A stretch of DNA of 64,000 bases. It comes from Candidatus Electrothrix scaldis. GTDB lineage: Bacteria; Desulfobacterota; Desulfobulbia; Desulfobulbales; Desulfobulbaceae. Below are positions 38,180 through 47,709 of the stretch, one piece after another. How positions within the stretch are numbered: the first letter of the stretch is position 1; each line of letters begins with the position of its first letter. A program made the translations under genes and the position numbers. The notes beneath the pieces are model-generated. The model had not been told where the DNA came from. It ran no database searches and saw nothing but the letters and a program-made list of their open reading frames with translations. The stretch covers positions 1,751,501 through 1,815,500 of the forward strand of contig CP138355.1 of the NCBI GenBank assembly GCA_033584155.1, in the 5' to 3' direction.

Positions 38180-39523
38180 CTATAGTGCGGAGCGAGTTTC
38201 CTTGCTTACAGCAGGTTCCTGGATGGGGAGAATCTCCAAGGAGGAAAGTTTGTTATTAAATATACCATGAAGAGAGCGGCCCGGTGCCAGGGCTGTCAGT
38301 GAAACAATATTATGTGCCCAACATTGGATAACATGGCGGAGAGGGTCCGTTCCTTGGCCAATCCCTACAGTGATCGTGTACTTATCTGGAAAAATTTCGG
38401 GCCAGTAAAATGTGTAGGTAATAACATTGTATCCAGCATCAAGATGCTGGGAAGGAGAGTCAAGACAGAGGGTGTTTTCCCCAAAAACAGCATTTCCCAC
38501 CCTGTCCTTGACGTTATAGCCAAAAATAATTTCATCTAAGGCAGAAGTCGCTTTTACCAATAACTCTATACTGATCAGATCTCCTTTTTTCACCACGTCA
38601 AGAGGGCCGCTGTTGCAGGTTACACGTAATCGTTCTATGACTGCCTCGCCCGCACCTGAGCGCTTGTCCTCAGATACAGTAATCCAGTCTGAATTATCGT
38701 TTTCCGGCGATAAAATCTTTTCAATAGGCTCTGTTGGATGTTGCTCTTCAGGGGCTTGCTCGGGTTTGCACGCTTTGTTTCCACTGAAGTTTTGATTATG
38801 GAGTATCTTCGTGTAGTGACTAACACCCTCTACCGGAGGCCCGTCAAAGGCAATTCGGCCGTTTTCCAGGAGCAGAACGCGGTCACAGAGGTTCGCGATG
38901 GAGTGCATATCATGGCTGACCAGGACGATGGTGCAACCCTCCATCATTTTCTGCATGTGGGTCATGCATTTTTGCTGAAAAAAGATATCACCAACAGAAA
39001 GTGCCTCATCAACAATCAGGATCTCTGGCTGCACACTGACCGCAGCTGCAAAGGCCAGACGGATGTACATACCACTGGAGTATGTTTTGACTGGGCGGTC
39101 AATAAATTCTCCGATATCTGCAAACTCAGCAATTCGTTGGAAGCGTTCATTTGTATCAGCTTCAGAAAAACCCTGGATTGCCGTATTCAGATAGACGTTT
39201 TCTCTACCGGTAAATTCAGGATTAAAACCTGCACCCAATTCGAGAAGAGCCGAAATTCGTCCATTGACATGCACGCTACCTGTTGTGGGTTGCTGAATGC
39301 CAGTGATGAGTTGAAGTAGCGATGATTTTCCGCTTCCGTTTCGACCAATAACACCAAGAGCTTGCCCTTTTTTTAGCTCAAAATTGATATTATTGAGAGC
39401 GCAAAACGGTGTATGGTATTTTTTACCAAATGGATGGAATATTTCCAGAAGTCTATGTGCCGGTTTTTGGTACATAGAGTATGTTTTGGTTACGTTACGA
39501 ACCGAGATAGCTGAAGCTGACAT
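38180..39523 (-). CDS. wzt: Polysaccharide ABC exporter ATPase (Wzt-like)
   Basis: A 447-residue nucleotide-binding subunit. Walker A is GRNGSGKSS (~58), the ABC signature is YSSGMYIRLAFA and Walker B is ILIVDEALSVGD, followed by the switch His in LVSHDMHSI. The extra C-terminal ~190 residues form the Wzt_C beta-sandwich (VIERLRVTCNSGPLDVVKKG, then DLISIELLV). In O-antigen transporters this domain recognises the terminal modification of the glycan, which fits the adjacent sulfotransferase. It follows the permease gene by 7 bp and would assemble with it at the inner membrane. Confidence 0.92.
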   Translation of the reverse strand: MSASAISVRNVTKTYSMYQKPAHRLLEIFHPFGKKYHTPFCALNNINFELKKGQALGVIGRNGSGKSSLLQLITGIQQPTTGSVHVNGRISALLELGAGFNPEFTGRENVYLNTAIQGFSEADTNERFQRIAEFADIGEFIDRPVKTYSSGMYIRLAFAAAVSVQPEILIVDEALSVGDIFFQQKCMTHMQKMMEGCTIVLVSHDMHSIANLCDRVLLLENGRIAFDGPPVEGVSHYTKILHNQNFSGNKACKPEQAPEEQHPTEPIEKILSPENDNSDWITVSEDKRSGAGEAVIERLRVTCNSGPLDVVKKGDLISIELLVKATSALDEIIFGYNVKDRVGNAVFGENTLCLDSPSQHLDAGYNVITYTFYWPEIFPDKYTITVGIGQGTDPLRHVIQCWAHNIVSLTALAPGRSLHGIFNNKLSSLEILPIQEPAVSKETRSAL

Positions 39524-39530
39524 AAGGAGG

Positions 39531-40331
39531 TTACAGCACGTCGGGAAACTGAGGTTTCAGTTTCTTAAAAATATATGCACCACTGGCCAGCATTGCAAAG
39601 GTGACAAACCAATAGTACGCAGTATATGAAAGATGACTCCAGAAGGGCTGAAAGCTGATAAATGATTCCCGATAGCCCTGAACGAGATAGTAGACAGGAT
39701 TGAGCTTGAGAAACCATTGTACCTTGGGAGGCATCATGCTGATGTCCCAGAAAATGGGGGTCATCCAGAAACCAATTTGCAGGAAAACCGTAACAAGCTG
39801 GGATACATCGCGGATAAAGACATTCAATGCGGCCAAGGTCCAGGAAAGTCCCAGGGAAAGCATGAGCATGCAAAAGAGGTAATATATCGCCTGAAGATAA
39901 TAGACACTGACCGGCATTTTTTGGAAGACCAGCAAGACGAGCAGGACGACCAGAAAGATGGCATGGGTGACCAGGCTGGAGAGAATTTTTATGACAGGCA
40001 GAATCTGGGAAGAAAAAATAGTTTTTTTCACCAGATGGCTGTGGGTGAGAATGATATTTGTTGCCCCACTGATAATATTGGAAAAAAGGTACCAGGGGGC
40101 CAAGCCTGCTGTCAGCCAGACAACAAATGGAACATCGTTTTGAGGCTGTGTTTTAAATCCAACACTGAAAACAAACCAGAATACCGTAATCATAACCAGC
40201 GGATGGATAACCGTCCACATGAGGCCGAGCGAGGAGCCTACATATTGCTCGCGAATCTCCCTGAACGCCATTGCGGTTATCAGTCGGCGTCGAGTGTAGA
40301 GCAAGTGAAGAAAGGATAAAAGACTGTTCAT
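39531..40331 (-). CDS. wzm: Polysaccharide ABC exporter permease (Wzm-like)
   Basis: ABC-2 type inner-membrane subunit of about 266 residues from MNSLLSFLHLLYTRRR; a start three codons upstream (40340) is possible. The cytoplasmic N-terminal helix ends in AFREIREQYVGSSLGLMW, the conserved coupling region of Wzm proteins. Six hydrophobic segments follow (for example PLVMITVFWFVFSVGF, ILSSLVTHAIFLVVLLVLL and YWFVTFAMLASGAYIF). Pairs with the Wzt-like ATPase 7 bp downstream. First gene of the polysaccharide cluster reading leftward. Confidence 0.92.
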   Translation of the reverse strand: MNSLLSFLHLLYTRRRLITAMAFREIREQYVGSSLGLMWTVIHPLVMITVFWFVFSVGFKTQPQNDVPFVVWLTAGLAPWYLFSNIISGATNIILTHSHLVKKTIFSSQILPVIKILSSLVTHAIFLVVLLVLLVFQKMPVSVYYLQAIYYLFCMLMLSLGLSWTLAALNVFIRDVSQLVTVFLQIGFWMTPIFWDISMMPPKVQWFLKLNPVYYLVQGYRESFISFQPFWSHLSYTAYYWFVTFAMLASGAYIFKKLKPQFPDVL

Positions 40332-40340
40332 GTAATGCAA

Positions 40341-40891
40341 AGGTAGTGTTACAGCGGCAGATTAAGAAATGTTCTTACTCAGTGGTTTCGTAGCAAGTCT
40401 AATTTTTGCTTTCTCACTTGGTTACGAGATTATCAAGTATGTGGTGCCGCAACATGGCCGTGAAAGCAGAGCATATTGTAACAATCTGAATTTCATTGGC
40501 GACTGCTAGAACAAATTAAGAATTTTTACAAGAAGCGTCGAGAAAAAGCAACTTGTTTGTTGTTTATATAGAGAACGAGAAGGAGCACTGCATAATATCA
40601 ACTGAGTAACGGGAGATAGAAAGGGCGGGCGTATCACGCTCGTCTTGTAAAAAAAGGGCTGGAGGCAAATCCTGTTTTCCCGTTTTTACTGCGCGCGTTA
40701 TACTACTTGCCGGGGCGGGGATCTTCCGGTATGATAACTGTTTTCGTATTCTTTCGCCTATCATGCGAGGACAAAAGGGAATGTGCCGATGTCGATTGAA
40801 GACAGAACATCGATTGGCCCTCTGTACTGCCCTACAATTTCATCTTGGAAATGCCGTTTTCCTGAATATTATCCTCTGAACAGTTGAACCC
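40341..40891. other. Divergent intergenic region between exporter and glyS
   Basis: 551 bp without a supportable gene, repeat or RNA. It must hold promoters for both divergent units. The 66-residue minus-strand frame at 40564-40764 is not recognisable. Confidence 0.4.
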
Positions 40892-42964
40892 ATGACACAA
40901 CTACTTTTTGAAATTGGAACTGAAGAGATACCTGCGAGTTATATAGAACCGGCTCTTGCTTTTATGGAGCAATCCGTTCAGGATAAATTAAAGGAACTGG
41001 GCCTGGGATTTGGTGCTGTTCATACAGCGGGCACCCCCCGACGTCTGACGCTGGCTGTGGATGGCCTGCAAGCCAGTCAGGAAGACCGCCGACAGGAACA
41101 TATAGGGCCAGCTAAGATGGCTGCCTTTGATGCGGACGGTCAGGCAACCAAGGCTGCCCAGGGCTTTGCTCGCTCCCGAGGGGTTGCAGTCGAGGATTTA
41201 CAGATTATTGAGACAGCAAAAGGCGAATATCTGATGGCTGTTGAGGAGATCAAGGGCCAAGAGACAGAAGCTCTCCTGCCTGATCTGCTGGATGGACTTT
41301 TGCGTGCGCTCCCTTTCCCTAAGTCCATGCGCTGGGCAGACAGTAGCATGGCCTTTGCTCGCCCTATACAATGGCTCTTGGCTCTTTATGACGGGAAAGT
41401 TGTTGATCTGACCGTTGAAGGGGTAAAGGCTGGGGCAACGACTCTGGGCCATCGCTTCATGAGCCCTGAAGCCGTAGAGATTGAGAATTTTCAGCATTAC
41501 CAAAAAACCTTGGAAGCAAAGTCTGTTGTTGTTGATCAGCGAGCTCGCCGGGAAGCAGTTATTAAAACGGTGAAACAGGCCGTGCAGGAGCGGATTGGTG
41601 ATAAAGGGCGCCCTGTTTTGGATGAGGGGCTCATTGACATCGTGACTAACCTGGTGGAAATTCCCTGGGGAATTTGCGGGAGTTTTGATAAGAAATTTCT
41701 CGCTCTGCCTGATGAGGCCCTGATCACCTCTATGCGTGAGCACCAAAAGTATTTTCCTGTGGTCGATAGCGAAGGGCGCCTGATGCCTTTCTTTGTTGCG
41801 GTGAATAATACTGATATTCAGGACAGGAAAATGGCGGCCAGTGGTCATGAGCGGGTCCTGCGGGCTCGCCTCGAAGATGGACTCTTTTTCTTTAATGAAG
41901 ATAAAAAGAAGCCTCTTGAAGATCGATTACAGGCTCTTTCCGGGATTATTTTTCAGCGTGACCTGGGCACAATGGCCGAAAAGAGTGAGCGCCTGATGCA
42001 AATCTCTGCTTACCTTGCGGAACAATTGGCCCCGGACACAAAAAAAGAGGCCAAAAGGGCTGCGCAACTGGCCAAGGCCGACCTCTTAACCGAGATGGTC
42101 GGAGAATTTCCTTCTTTGCAGGGAATTATCGGGCGGGATTATGCCCTGCTTGATGGCGAAAAAACTGCTGTTGCTGATGCCGTGCAGGAGCATTACCAAC
42201 CGGTTCGGGCAGGAGGAACATTGCCCGCCTCGTTGCTTGGTGCCATAGTCGGGTTGGCTGATCGTATAGATACAATGGTGGGCTGCTTTGCTATCAACGA
42301 ACGTCCTACCGGGAATAAGGATGCCTTTGGGCAACGTCGACTCGCCGTGGGCATGATTCATATTATCCGTCATCATAATTTGCATCTCTCTTTGAACGCG
42401 CTGGCTGAGCAGGCCTTGCAGGGCTATGCTGATAAGATCACTCCGGCTAAGGACACGCTGGAAGCAGTGATTGGGTTTATTCGTCTCCGTTTTGAAAATG
42501 ACCTGATTGCCTCAGGCATGAAGCAGGAAGTGGTTGAGGCGGCGACCTCCGCTGGCTTTGACGACCTGACGGATTGTCTGGCCCGGATAGAGGCCCTGGA
42601 CGGCATGCGGAATCGGGAGGAATTTGCTGTTCTGGCTGGTTCCTTTAAGCGCATTCGTAACATCACCAAAGGAAATAGTGAAACAGAGGTTGATCCTGCC
42701 CTCTTTGCTGAAGAGGCGGAAAAGGAACTGTATTCAACCTACACAGCTGTTCAGGAGCAGGTGCGTCCCATGATTGCAAATCGTGCCTACAGCGAAGCCC
42801 TGGCAGCTATGCTGACCATGAAAGAGCCGGTAGACCGTTTCTTTGATGATGTGATGGTTATGGATAAGGATTTGGCAGTGCGGGCTAATCGCTTAAACCT
42901 GTTAACCGGCTTGGGGGACTTGGTTCGTCAGGTGGGAGATATCTCCCGGATGCATGTAGAATAA
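40892..42964 (+). CDS. glyS: Glycine-tRNA ligase beta subunit
   Basis: Beta subunit of the alpha2beta2 bacterial glycyl-tRNA synthetase; binds tRNA-Gly while the alpha subunit (GlyQ) carries the aminoacylation site. The N-terminus LLFEIGTEEIPASYIEPAL is the family hallmark, followed by GTPRRLTL and GHRFMSPE. A domain with HD-like elements follows, and the C-terminal anticodon-binding helical part is at the end (FDDVMVMDKDLAVRANRLNL). At 690 residues it is full length. glyQ is not adjacent, which is unusual because the two are commonly neighbours. No clear Shine-Dalgarno precedes the ATG. Followed by a strong terminator. Confidence 0.97.
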   Translation: MTQLLFEIGTEEIPASYIEPALAFMEQSVQDKLKELGLGFGAVHTAGTPRRLTLAVDGLQASQEDRRQEHIGPAKMAAFDADGQATKAAQGFARSRGVAVEDLQIIETAKGEYLMAVEEIKGQETEALLPDLLDGLLRALPFPKSMRWADSSMAFARPIQWLLALYDGKVVDLTVEGVKAGATTLGHRFMSPEAVEIENFQHYQKTLEAKSVVVDQRARREAVIKTVKQAVQERIGDKGRPVLDEGLIDIVTNLVEIPWGICGSFDKKFLALPDEALITSMREHQKYFPVVDSEGRLMPFFVAVNNTDIQDRKMAASGHERVLRARLEDGLFFFNEDKKKPLEDRLQALSGIIFQRDLGTMAEKSERLMQISAYLAEQLAPDTKKEAKRAAQLAKADLLTEMVGEFPSLQGIIGRDYALLDGEKTAVADAVQEHYQPVRAGGTLPASLLGAIVGLADRIDTMVGCFAINERPTGNKDAFGQRRLAVGMIHIIRHHNLHLSLNALAEQALQGYADKITPAKDTLEAVIGFIRLRFENDLIASGMKQEVVEAATSAGFDDLTDCLARIEALDGMRNREEFAVLAGSFKRIRNITKGNSETEVDPALFAEEAEKELYSTYTAVQEQVRPMIANRAYSEALAAMLTMKEPVDRFFDDVMVMDKDLAVRANRLNLLTGLGDLVRQVGDISRMHVE

Positions 42965-43020
42965 TGAGAATATAGGCTTGATCTAGTTAATCGGGTCTTC
43001 CGATACAAGATGTAAAATGT

Positions 43021-43061
43021 AACCAAAAGGGCTGCCTGAAAAGGCAGCCCTTTTGGTTTTT
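43021..43061 (+). terminator. Terminator after glyS
   Basis: AACCAAAAGGGCTGCC (43021-43036) is the exact complement of GGCAGCCCTTTTGGTT (43043-43058), with TGAAAA loop and a T-run. The symmetry lets it serve the convergent ccsA gene as well. Confidence 0.95.
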
Positions 43062-43084
43062 ACCTGAGTTTGTTGATTTTGTTG

Positions 43085-43939
43085 TTAACTGGCGCCGTAG
43101 CTGTGCAGTCCTGCCAAGAGGAAGTTGACCCCGAAATAGGTGAAGAAGACCGAGAAAAAGCCTATGATTGCCAGCCAGGCTATGCGGGGGCCGTCCCAGC
43201 CGCGAGTAAAGCGGGCATGCAGGGCCAGAGCATAGACAAACCAGGTAATGATAGACCAGGTTTCCTTGGGATCCCAGCTCCAATAAGTTCCCCAAGCCTC
43301 GTTGGCCCAGACTGCTCCGGTTATGATACCTGCTGTCAACCACATGAAACCGAAGATGATGGTTTTATGGGTCAAATCATCCAGTACGGGTAATTCGGGA
43401 AGCGTGGAAAGTAGATGATTTTGCGATAGCTTCCGTTTGACGGCAAAATGCTTCAGGAGATATATGAACCCGATACCAGCAGCAACAGCAAAGGCGCCGT
43501 AGCCGATGAAGCAGGTGACAACATGGGCAAGCAGCCAGTTAGATTGAAGAGCAGGGATAAGCGGTGAAATATCTTGGCTGATTTTGGTGGAAAGAGAGGC
43601 ATAAGCCATTGTTGTGACAGCCAAGGGCATGATAAAGGCCCCGAGTACTCGGGCTTTAAATTTTATTTCCAGCAGGATATAAAAAAGCGTTGTACACCAG
43701 GCAAAGAACACCAAAGACTCATACATATTGGTGAGCGGGGCATGGCCGATGCCAATATCATAGGATTCCTTCCAGCGCAGGCCAAGGGCACCTGTGTGTA
43801 TCAGGAGCCCGACGCTGGCAAAAAACAGGCCGATCAACCCAACTTTTTTCTGACGGAAAACAAGCAGGCCGATGTAAAAAATCGCTGACAACAGGTATGC
43901 TGCGGTTGTGTAGTTAAAAAGTTGAGAGCTATTCATCAT
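43085..43939 (-). CDS. ccsA: System II cytochrome c biogenesis protein CcsA/CcsB-type
   Basis: A 284-residue polytopic membrane protein that delivers haem across the inner membrane for attachment to apocytochromes c. The periplasm-facing haem-handling WWD segment is present as WGTYWSWDPKETWSIITW. Conserved external histidines lie in LLAHVVTCFIGYGA, LHARFTRG and GLHSYGAS. About eight hydrophobic helices. It is 137 bp downstream of ResB on the same strand, as in the usual system II pairing; the naming of this subunit (CcsA or CcsB) varies between lineages. No complete cytochrome genes are in the window. Confidence 0.92.
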   Translation of the reverse strand: MMNSSQLFNYTTAAYLLSAIFYIGLLVFRQKKVGLIGLFFASVGLLIHTGALGLRWKESYDIGIGHAPLTNMYESLVFFAWCTTLFYILLEIKFKARVLGAFIMPLAVTTMAYASLSTKISQDISPLIPALQSNWLLAHVVTCFIGYGAFAVAAGIGFIYLLKHFAVKRKLSQNHLLSTLPELPVLDDLTHKTIIFGFMWLTAGIITGAVWANEAWGTYWSWDPKETWSIITWFVYALALHARFTRGWDGPRIAWLAIIGFFSVFFTYFGVNFLLAGLHSYGAS

Positions 43940-44075
43940 GTGTATATCCGGTAGTTAGTTGCTTACGCGTAGTAATCAATGTGTTGGGTGAAGCTCTGGA
44001 AGCACGCTTCCTTCCACTTGCGCTCTCCGCACCCTGGGAGAGACGGAGAACTCTTGTATAGAGGCCTCAGGTTGT

Positions 44076-45470
44076 TTATGAGGATCTCTTGGTAAAATTC
44101 TCTGTCAGAGAAGAAAATGTCTTGGCAAACCCTAAACTGTTTTTATTTGCATGACCAGCAAAAACAACGACGGGTTGACCATCTATTTCATAGACATGTG
44201 CCCAAATTCTGCGATGGGACATGAAAAAGGCCATATATAATCCGATAAGCATCAGGGCGCAGCCTGTATAAACCCACCAGACACCAGGGTCCTTTGCCAC
44301 CTGAAGTCCTGTGGCAAAATGGGGTCCTATAGAGAGTTCGTATGTAGCCTTTGGCCGTTCGACAATGACAGGTCTGCCGTACATTAAAGTAAACATGGAA
44401 GGTGGGCCATCGGAATCCATCAACCACATCTGCATTTCAGTGCTCTCTCTTCCATCAGGAGTATGAATCGGGCGGGCAGACTGAATGCGTATCATGGCAT
44501 CGCTTCCGCCTTCCTTCCATTGATGCGTTACGGAAAAATTTTGCGGATTCACAGGAAAGGCGTGAATATTACCGCTTGTTGTCTCCCGCAGTTTGATAAT
44601 GGCAGCACCTATCTGGTTATAGCTTGATTGATAGAAAGTTATCCCCCTATAAATAAGAGGTTTGTTGACTTCGATAGTGGTGGTCAGGACTTCTTTGCCG
44701 TCCTCAATAACTGTCAGGCCGGAAAGATAATCCTTGGGCATACCCGTGCCGGGGTAATAGTCAATATCAAAAAAATTACAGCGGACAGTGAAACCGAGGG
44801 GGATTTTTTCTTCATCCGTATAAGAAAAGACGAAGTCACTTTGCGCTGTCTCCGGGAGGGAGATGCCACCTTTAAAGGCAAACTCACGGTTCCCTAAGAT
44901 CTTTGTTGCAACAGTTGAGGAGCCGATAACCGCTCCCAGCAGGATAACCAGGATAGAGAGATGGACCACATAAACGCCATAGCGTGTCCATGCACCTTTT
45001 TGGGAGAAAAACAGGGTGCCGTATTGTTGAGGACGAGTGCCAGGTTTCCAACCCTTTTTGCCGAGGTACTTTTTGACCTCTTCTGTTGCTGAGGTCAAGG
45101 TGCCTGGGATTTTTTCCTGGGCATGGAATTTCATCTTGGGCAGGCGATCCGGGTCTGTGTCCAGATTATCCTTATGCACAATCTTAACAACTGTCGGGAT
45201 ACGATCCAGGCTGCAAACAATCAGATTCAGGCTGAATGCTCCGAGCAGACAGAGGAACCAGACAGAGTTATACATGTCGTTAAGGTTGAGCATCTGGATT
45301 ATTTGCGCAGAGCCTTCCCCCCATTGTGTTACATAATGTTCTGTGGGTTTATTTTGCTCTATAACCGTACCAATAATTGAGGTCGATGCAAGTAGGGCTA
45401 TGAGAAGCAGAGCGAGTTTGACAGAGGCCAGAAATGCCCAGATTGGATTTTTTTTTGATTTTGATGCCAT
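44076..45470 (-). CDS. resB: System II cytochrome c biogenesis protein ResB/Ccs1
   Basis: A 464-residue partner of CcsA in haem delivery to apocytochrome c. The ATG at 45470 (MASKSKKNPIWAFLASVKLA) is chosen over an upstream TTG at 45476. Three N-terminal hydrophobic helices (ALLLIALLASTSIIGTV; WFLCLLGAFSLNLIVC; YVVHLSILVILLGAVIG) precede the large periplasmic beta-rich domain typical of ResB (FSYTDEEKIPLGFTVRCNFF, then RGITFYQSSYNQIGAAII). A final membrane helix near ~415 (WWVYTGCALMLIGLYMAFFM) precedes a short cytoplasmic end. The family's conserved His in YVVHLS is kept. Confidence 0.93.
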   Translation of the reverse strand: MASKSKKNPIWAFLASVKLALLLIALLASTSIIGTVIEQNKPTEHYVTQWGEGSAQIIQMLNLNDMYNSVWFLCLLGAFSLNLIVCSLDRIPTVVKIVHKDNLDTDPDRLPKMKFHAQEKIPGTLTSATEEVKKYLGKKGWKPGTRPQQYGTLFFSQKGAWTRYGVYVVHLSILVILLGAVIGSSTVATKILGNREFAFKGGISLPETAQSDFVFSYTDEEKIPLGFTVRCNFFDIDYYPGTGMPKDYLSGLTVIEDGKEVLTTTIEVNKPLIYRGITFYQSSYNQIGAAIIKLRETTSGNIHAFPVNPQNFSVTHQWKEGGSDAMIRIQSARPIHTPDGRESTEMQMWLMDSDGPPSMFTLMYGRPVIVERPKATYELSIGPHFATGLQVAKDPGVWWVYTGCALMLIGLYMAFFMSHRRIWAHVYEIDGQPVVVFAGHANKNSLGFAKTFSSLTENFTKRSS

Positions 45471-45732
45471 GTGCAATTACTCATCCGTTCGTGAAAACGG
45501 GAGAGAATATCCATTGAAGGTTGAAAGAAGATATCACTATTATTAAAAGATATTCAAGCATGCGCGCAGGTGACTGTCAATCTTTTTCCGTCCGATTGAA
45601 ATTCCTTCGAAAAGGGCTGAGGAGTGCAGACTAAGTATGCCTCTGTTTTTGGGAATGTTGTCTTTTGCCTGCGGCTTTATCTGTCTGTGGGTATTCTTAG
45701 GAAAGCCATTCTTCCGGCACCATCAGCACATC
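45471..45732. other. Upstream region of resB
   Basis: Spacer before the nested mobile elements; likely contains the resB promoter, not identified. Confidence 0.3.
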
Positions 45733-45737
45733 AAGCA

Positions 45738-45854
45738 AAGGGTGTTGAAAAGATCTGATATTTCTCTTGTGATCTCAGTAGGTTAACGATAAAATGCGAA
45801 AAGTTGGAACTCGTTGATTTATCGTGCAAATATCACCTTCGTTTCAACACCCTT
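45738..45854. mobile_element. 117-bp MITE with 5-bp target duplication
   Basis: Terminal inverted repeats AAGGGTGTTGAAA (45738-45750) and complement (45842-45854) are perfect. Further paired blocks lie inside: TGATATTT with AAATATCA, and CGATAAA with TTTATCG. The pentamer AAGCA directly abuts both ends (45733-45737 and 45855-45859), as expected for a target-site duplication. No coding capacity, so it is non-autonomous; its parent IS is not in the window. Confidence 0.88.
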
Positions 45855-46053
45855 AAGCAGTGCCTGTGCGGATGGAAAATTTTACTTTGTAGGCCCATCT
45901 CATCAAAGGAAAGAGAGGCGCATTATCAGCAAAAATCAGGAGGCGAACAGGATCGTCAGGGAAAATGATTTCCCATTGATAAGTATGTCACTTTGAATAA
46001 TCGACACTTCTTGTGGTGTAACCTGCCTACAGGCCAACTTAGAAGCTAAATAG

Positions 46054-47709
46054 AGCATCCTCAAAAAGCCAACCTCTCATACAGGCAATACTGCAGGACT
46101 TGCCTTGGCATTTGCTCAAAGAACGCAAAAAATCGAGCGCTAATATGATTCAGCTGGCTGCGTAAAAGTAAAAACCGTGAAAGATATAAATTTTCAAGCT
46201 GTTCCTGCAACTTCCTGAGCAGAACCATCAGATTCATGACCAGGAAGATACAGTTAATCCATGCTTCAGAGGTCCTCTGAAGTTTTGCCCGGATGTAGTT
46301 GAGTCGGTAGCCGTTTTTTCCTTGGCCAAATTTCCCCTCAATGGGGATCCGTTCTCGACTATCCCGAATTCGTTGTGCTTTCAGTTCCCGAAGACGTTCT
46401 TTGTTTTCTTCTGTCTCTTTCGGGGACCTGCCCATTCGTTTACCACCAAATCGAATGCCTTTCTCTTTGAGATATTTACGGTTTTCTCTTGTTCCGTAGA
46501 TCTGATCAGCCAGTACGACTGCCGGATAGTAACCATTCCGGCGCTTGTAACTCTCCACTTGCTCACGCAAATCCGTGCCTTCGTTGAAGGCATCCCAACC
46601 AATATGATCGACAAAAGCCAAACCATCGACCATGCTCACGCTGAGTTTGGCACCGAACTCCACATTTTTACCTGCTTTCCCACGAACTATTGGTCGTACA
46701 TGAGGTTGGGCAATGGAAACAATTCGGTCATCGCAACGTCGTTTTCGTTTTTTGTACATCTCATCCTGCTGGCGATACACATGCTGAATGATCCAATACT
46801 GTCGTTGTTGCTGATGGGGAAGTGGAAAAGGTGCCGATCCAACATTATCAAGCAACTCTTCAATATATCGTATATTTCTTCGGACGTACTGTAATTGCTG
46901 CCGAAGTCCGCGCCGCAGATTTTTTTTGCCTGGTTTCTTTTTTTTAGCCAGGTTCAGGTAGTTTTTGCGAGCAACTCTCCGATATGTCCTGGGCTTTTTG
47001 GGGTAGTCACTCTGTTTGTACAGATCATCAATCAGCTGCTCGGAAATCTCACGGGCTTCGTTGAGTAAACTCAGATCAGTCGGGTAACGAATCGCTTGCT
47101 CAGCAACCGTTGCATCGACAAGCATTTTTCCCTTATTTTCAACGGGCTCTTCCTCACCCTTATCCTCTTTTTCATCTTCATTTGTCGTACTTTTCTTTGA
47201 GAGAGCAAGTTTTTCCAAAATCACTTCTTCAAACGCAGAAAAGACATCCTTTCCCATCCGTTTTCGAATCTCAACAAACAGGCTGGGAGCTAGAGGTTGC
47301 TTGTCTTGAAAAGAAGAAAACCCAACAAAATACTGAAGATAGGGGTTCTCCTGAATCTGGAGTACGGTTTCTTCGTCACTGAGCGTCAGCTTATGTTTAA
47401 TGATTAACGCGCCGATCACCAATCTGGCATTTTTGGCAGGTCGCCCCTGACGCGGGTCCAATGTTCGGTAATATCTGATGGCGAACTCATCCCACGGAAT
47501 AACTTTATGCCATTTGATCCATCTGTTTTCAGGGTTCAGTTTACCTCCAAACGGAAGGCTGAATCCTTCAAGTGTAAGCTGTCTGTCACTGGTGTACCTA
47601 ATCATGTGCATGCCTTATGAGGGGGTGAACGTCAAAAACATGCATATTTTACAATATTTTTACAGGTTTTTCATTTAAAATCAGCGCACTGAGAGTTTTT
47701 AAGGACAAT
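46054..47709 (-). mobile_element. 1,656-bp insertion sequence with 8-bp target duplication
   Basis: The element is bounded by CTAAATAG on both sides (46046-46053 and 47710-47717), present once in the empty-site MITE at 22500. Ends are imperfect inverted repeats: AGCATCCTCAAAAAGCC on the left against ATTGTCCTTAAAAACTC on the right, sharing TCCTnAAAAA. It contains one transposase gene on the minus strand. Ends and transposase fit the IS5/IS1182-like group of DDE elements. Confidence 0.9.
46061..47611 (-). CDS. IS5/IS1182-like DDE transposase
   Basis: A full-length 516-residue transposase. The N-terminal DUF772-type region reads LDPRQGRPAKNARLVIGALI then LTLSDEETVLQIQENPYLQY. The catalytic DDE domain follows: GKMLVDATVAEQ (first Asp), VVLADQIYGTRENRKYLKEK (second Asp), and IPIEGKFGQGKNGYRLNYIR with the Glu. 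A basic, acidic-interrupted insertion lies between the first two catalytic blocks, as is common in this group. No frameshift or internal stop, so the element could be active. Exact family assignment needs comparison; catalysis by a DDE mechanism is secure. Confidence 0.92.
   Translation of the reverse strand: MHMIRYTSDRQLTLEGFSLPFGGKLNPENRWIKWHKVIPWDEFAIRYYRTLDPRQGRPAKNARLVIGALIIKHKLTLSDEETVLQIQENPYLQYFVGFSSFQDKQPLAPSLFVEIRKRMGKDVFSAFEEVILEKLALSKKSTTNEDEKEDKGEEEPVENKGKMLVDATVAEQAIRYPTDLSLLNEAREISEQLIDDLYKQSDYPKKPRTYRRVARKNYLNLAKKKKPGKKNLRRGLRQQLQYVRRNIRYIEELLDNVGSAPFPLPHQQQRQYWIIQHVYRQQDEMYKKRKRRCDDRIVSIAQPHVRPIVRGKAGKNVEFGAKLSVSMVDGLAFVDHIGWDAFNEGTDLREQVESYKRRNGYYPAVVLADQIYGTRENRKYLKEKGIRFGGKRMGRSPKETEENKERLRELKAQRIRDSRERIPIEGKFGQGKNGYRLNYIRAKLQRTSEAWINCIFLVMNLMVLLRKLQEQLENLYLSRFLLLRSQLNHISARFFAFFEQMPRQVLQYCLYERLAF

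Noticed and set aside
40341-40891. Possible T-box leader for glyS
   Set aside because: No T-box core sequence or antiterminator/terminator pair is visible before glyS.
46322-46894. 190-residue plus-strand frame inside the IS
   Set aside because: Antisense to the intact transposase; no motif.
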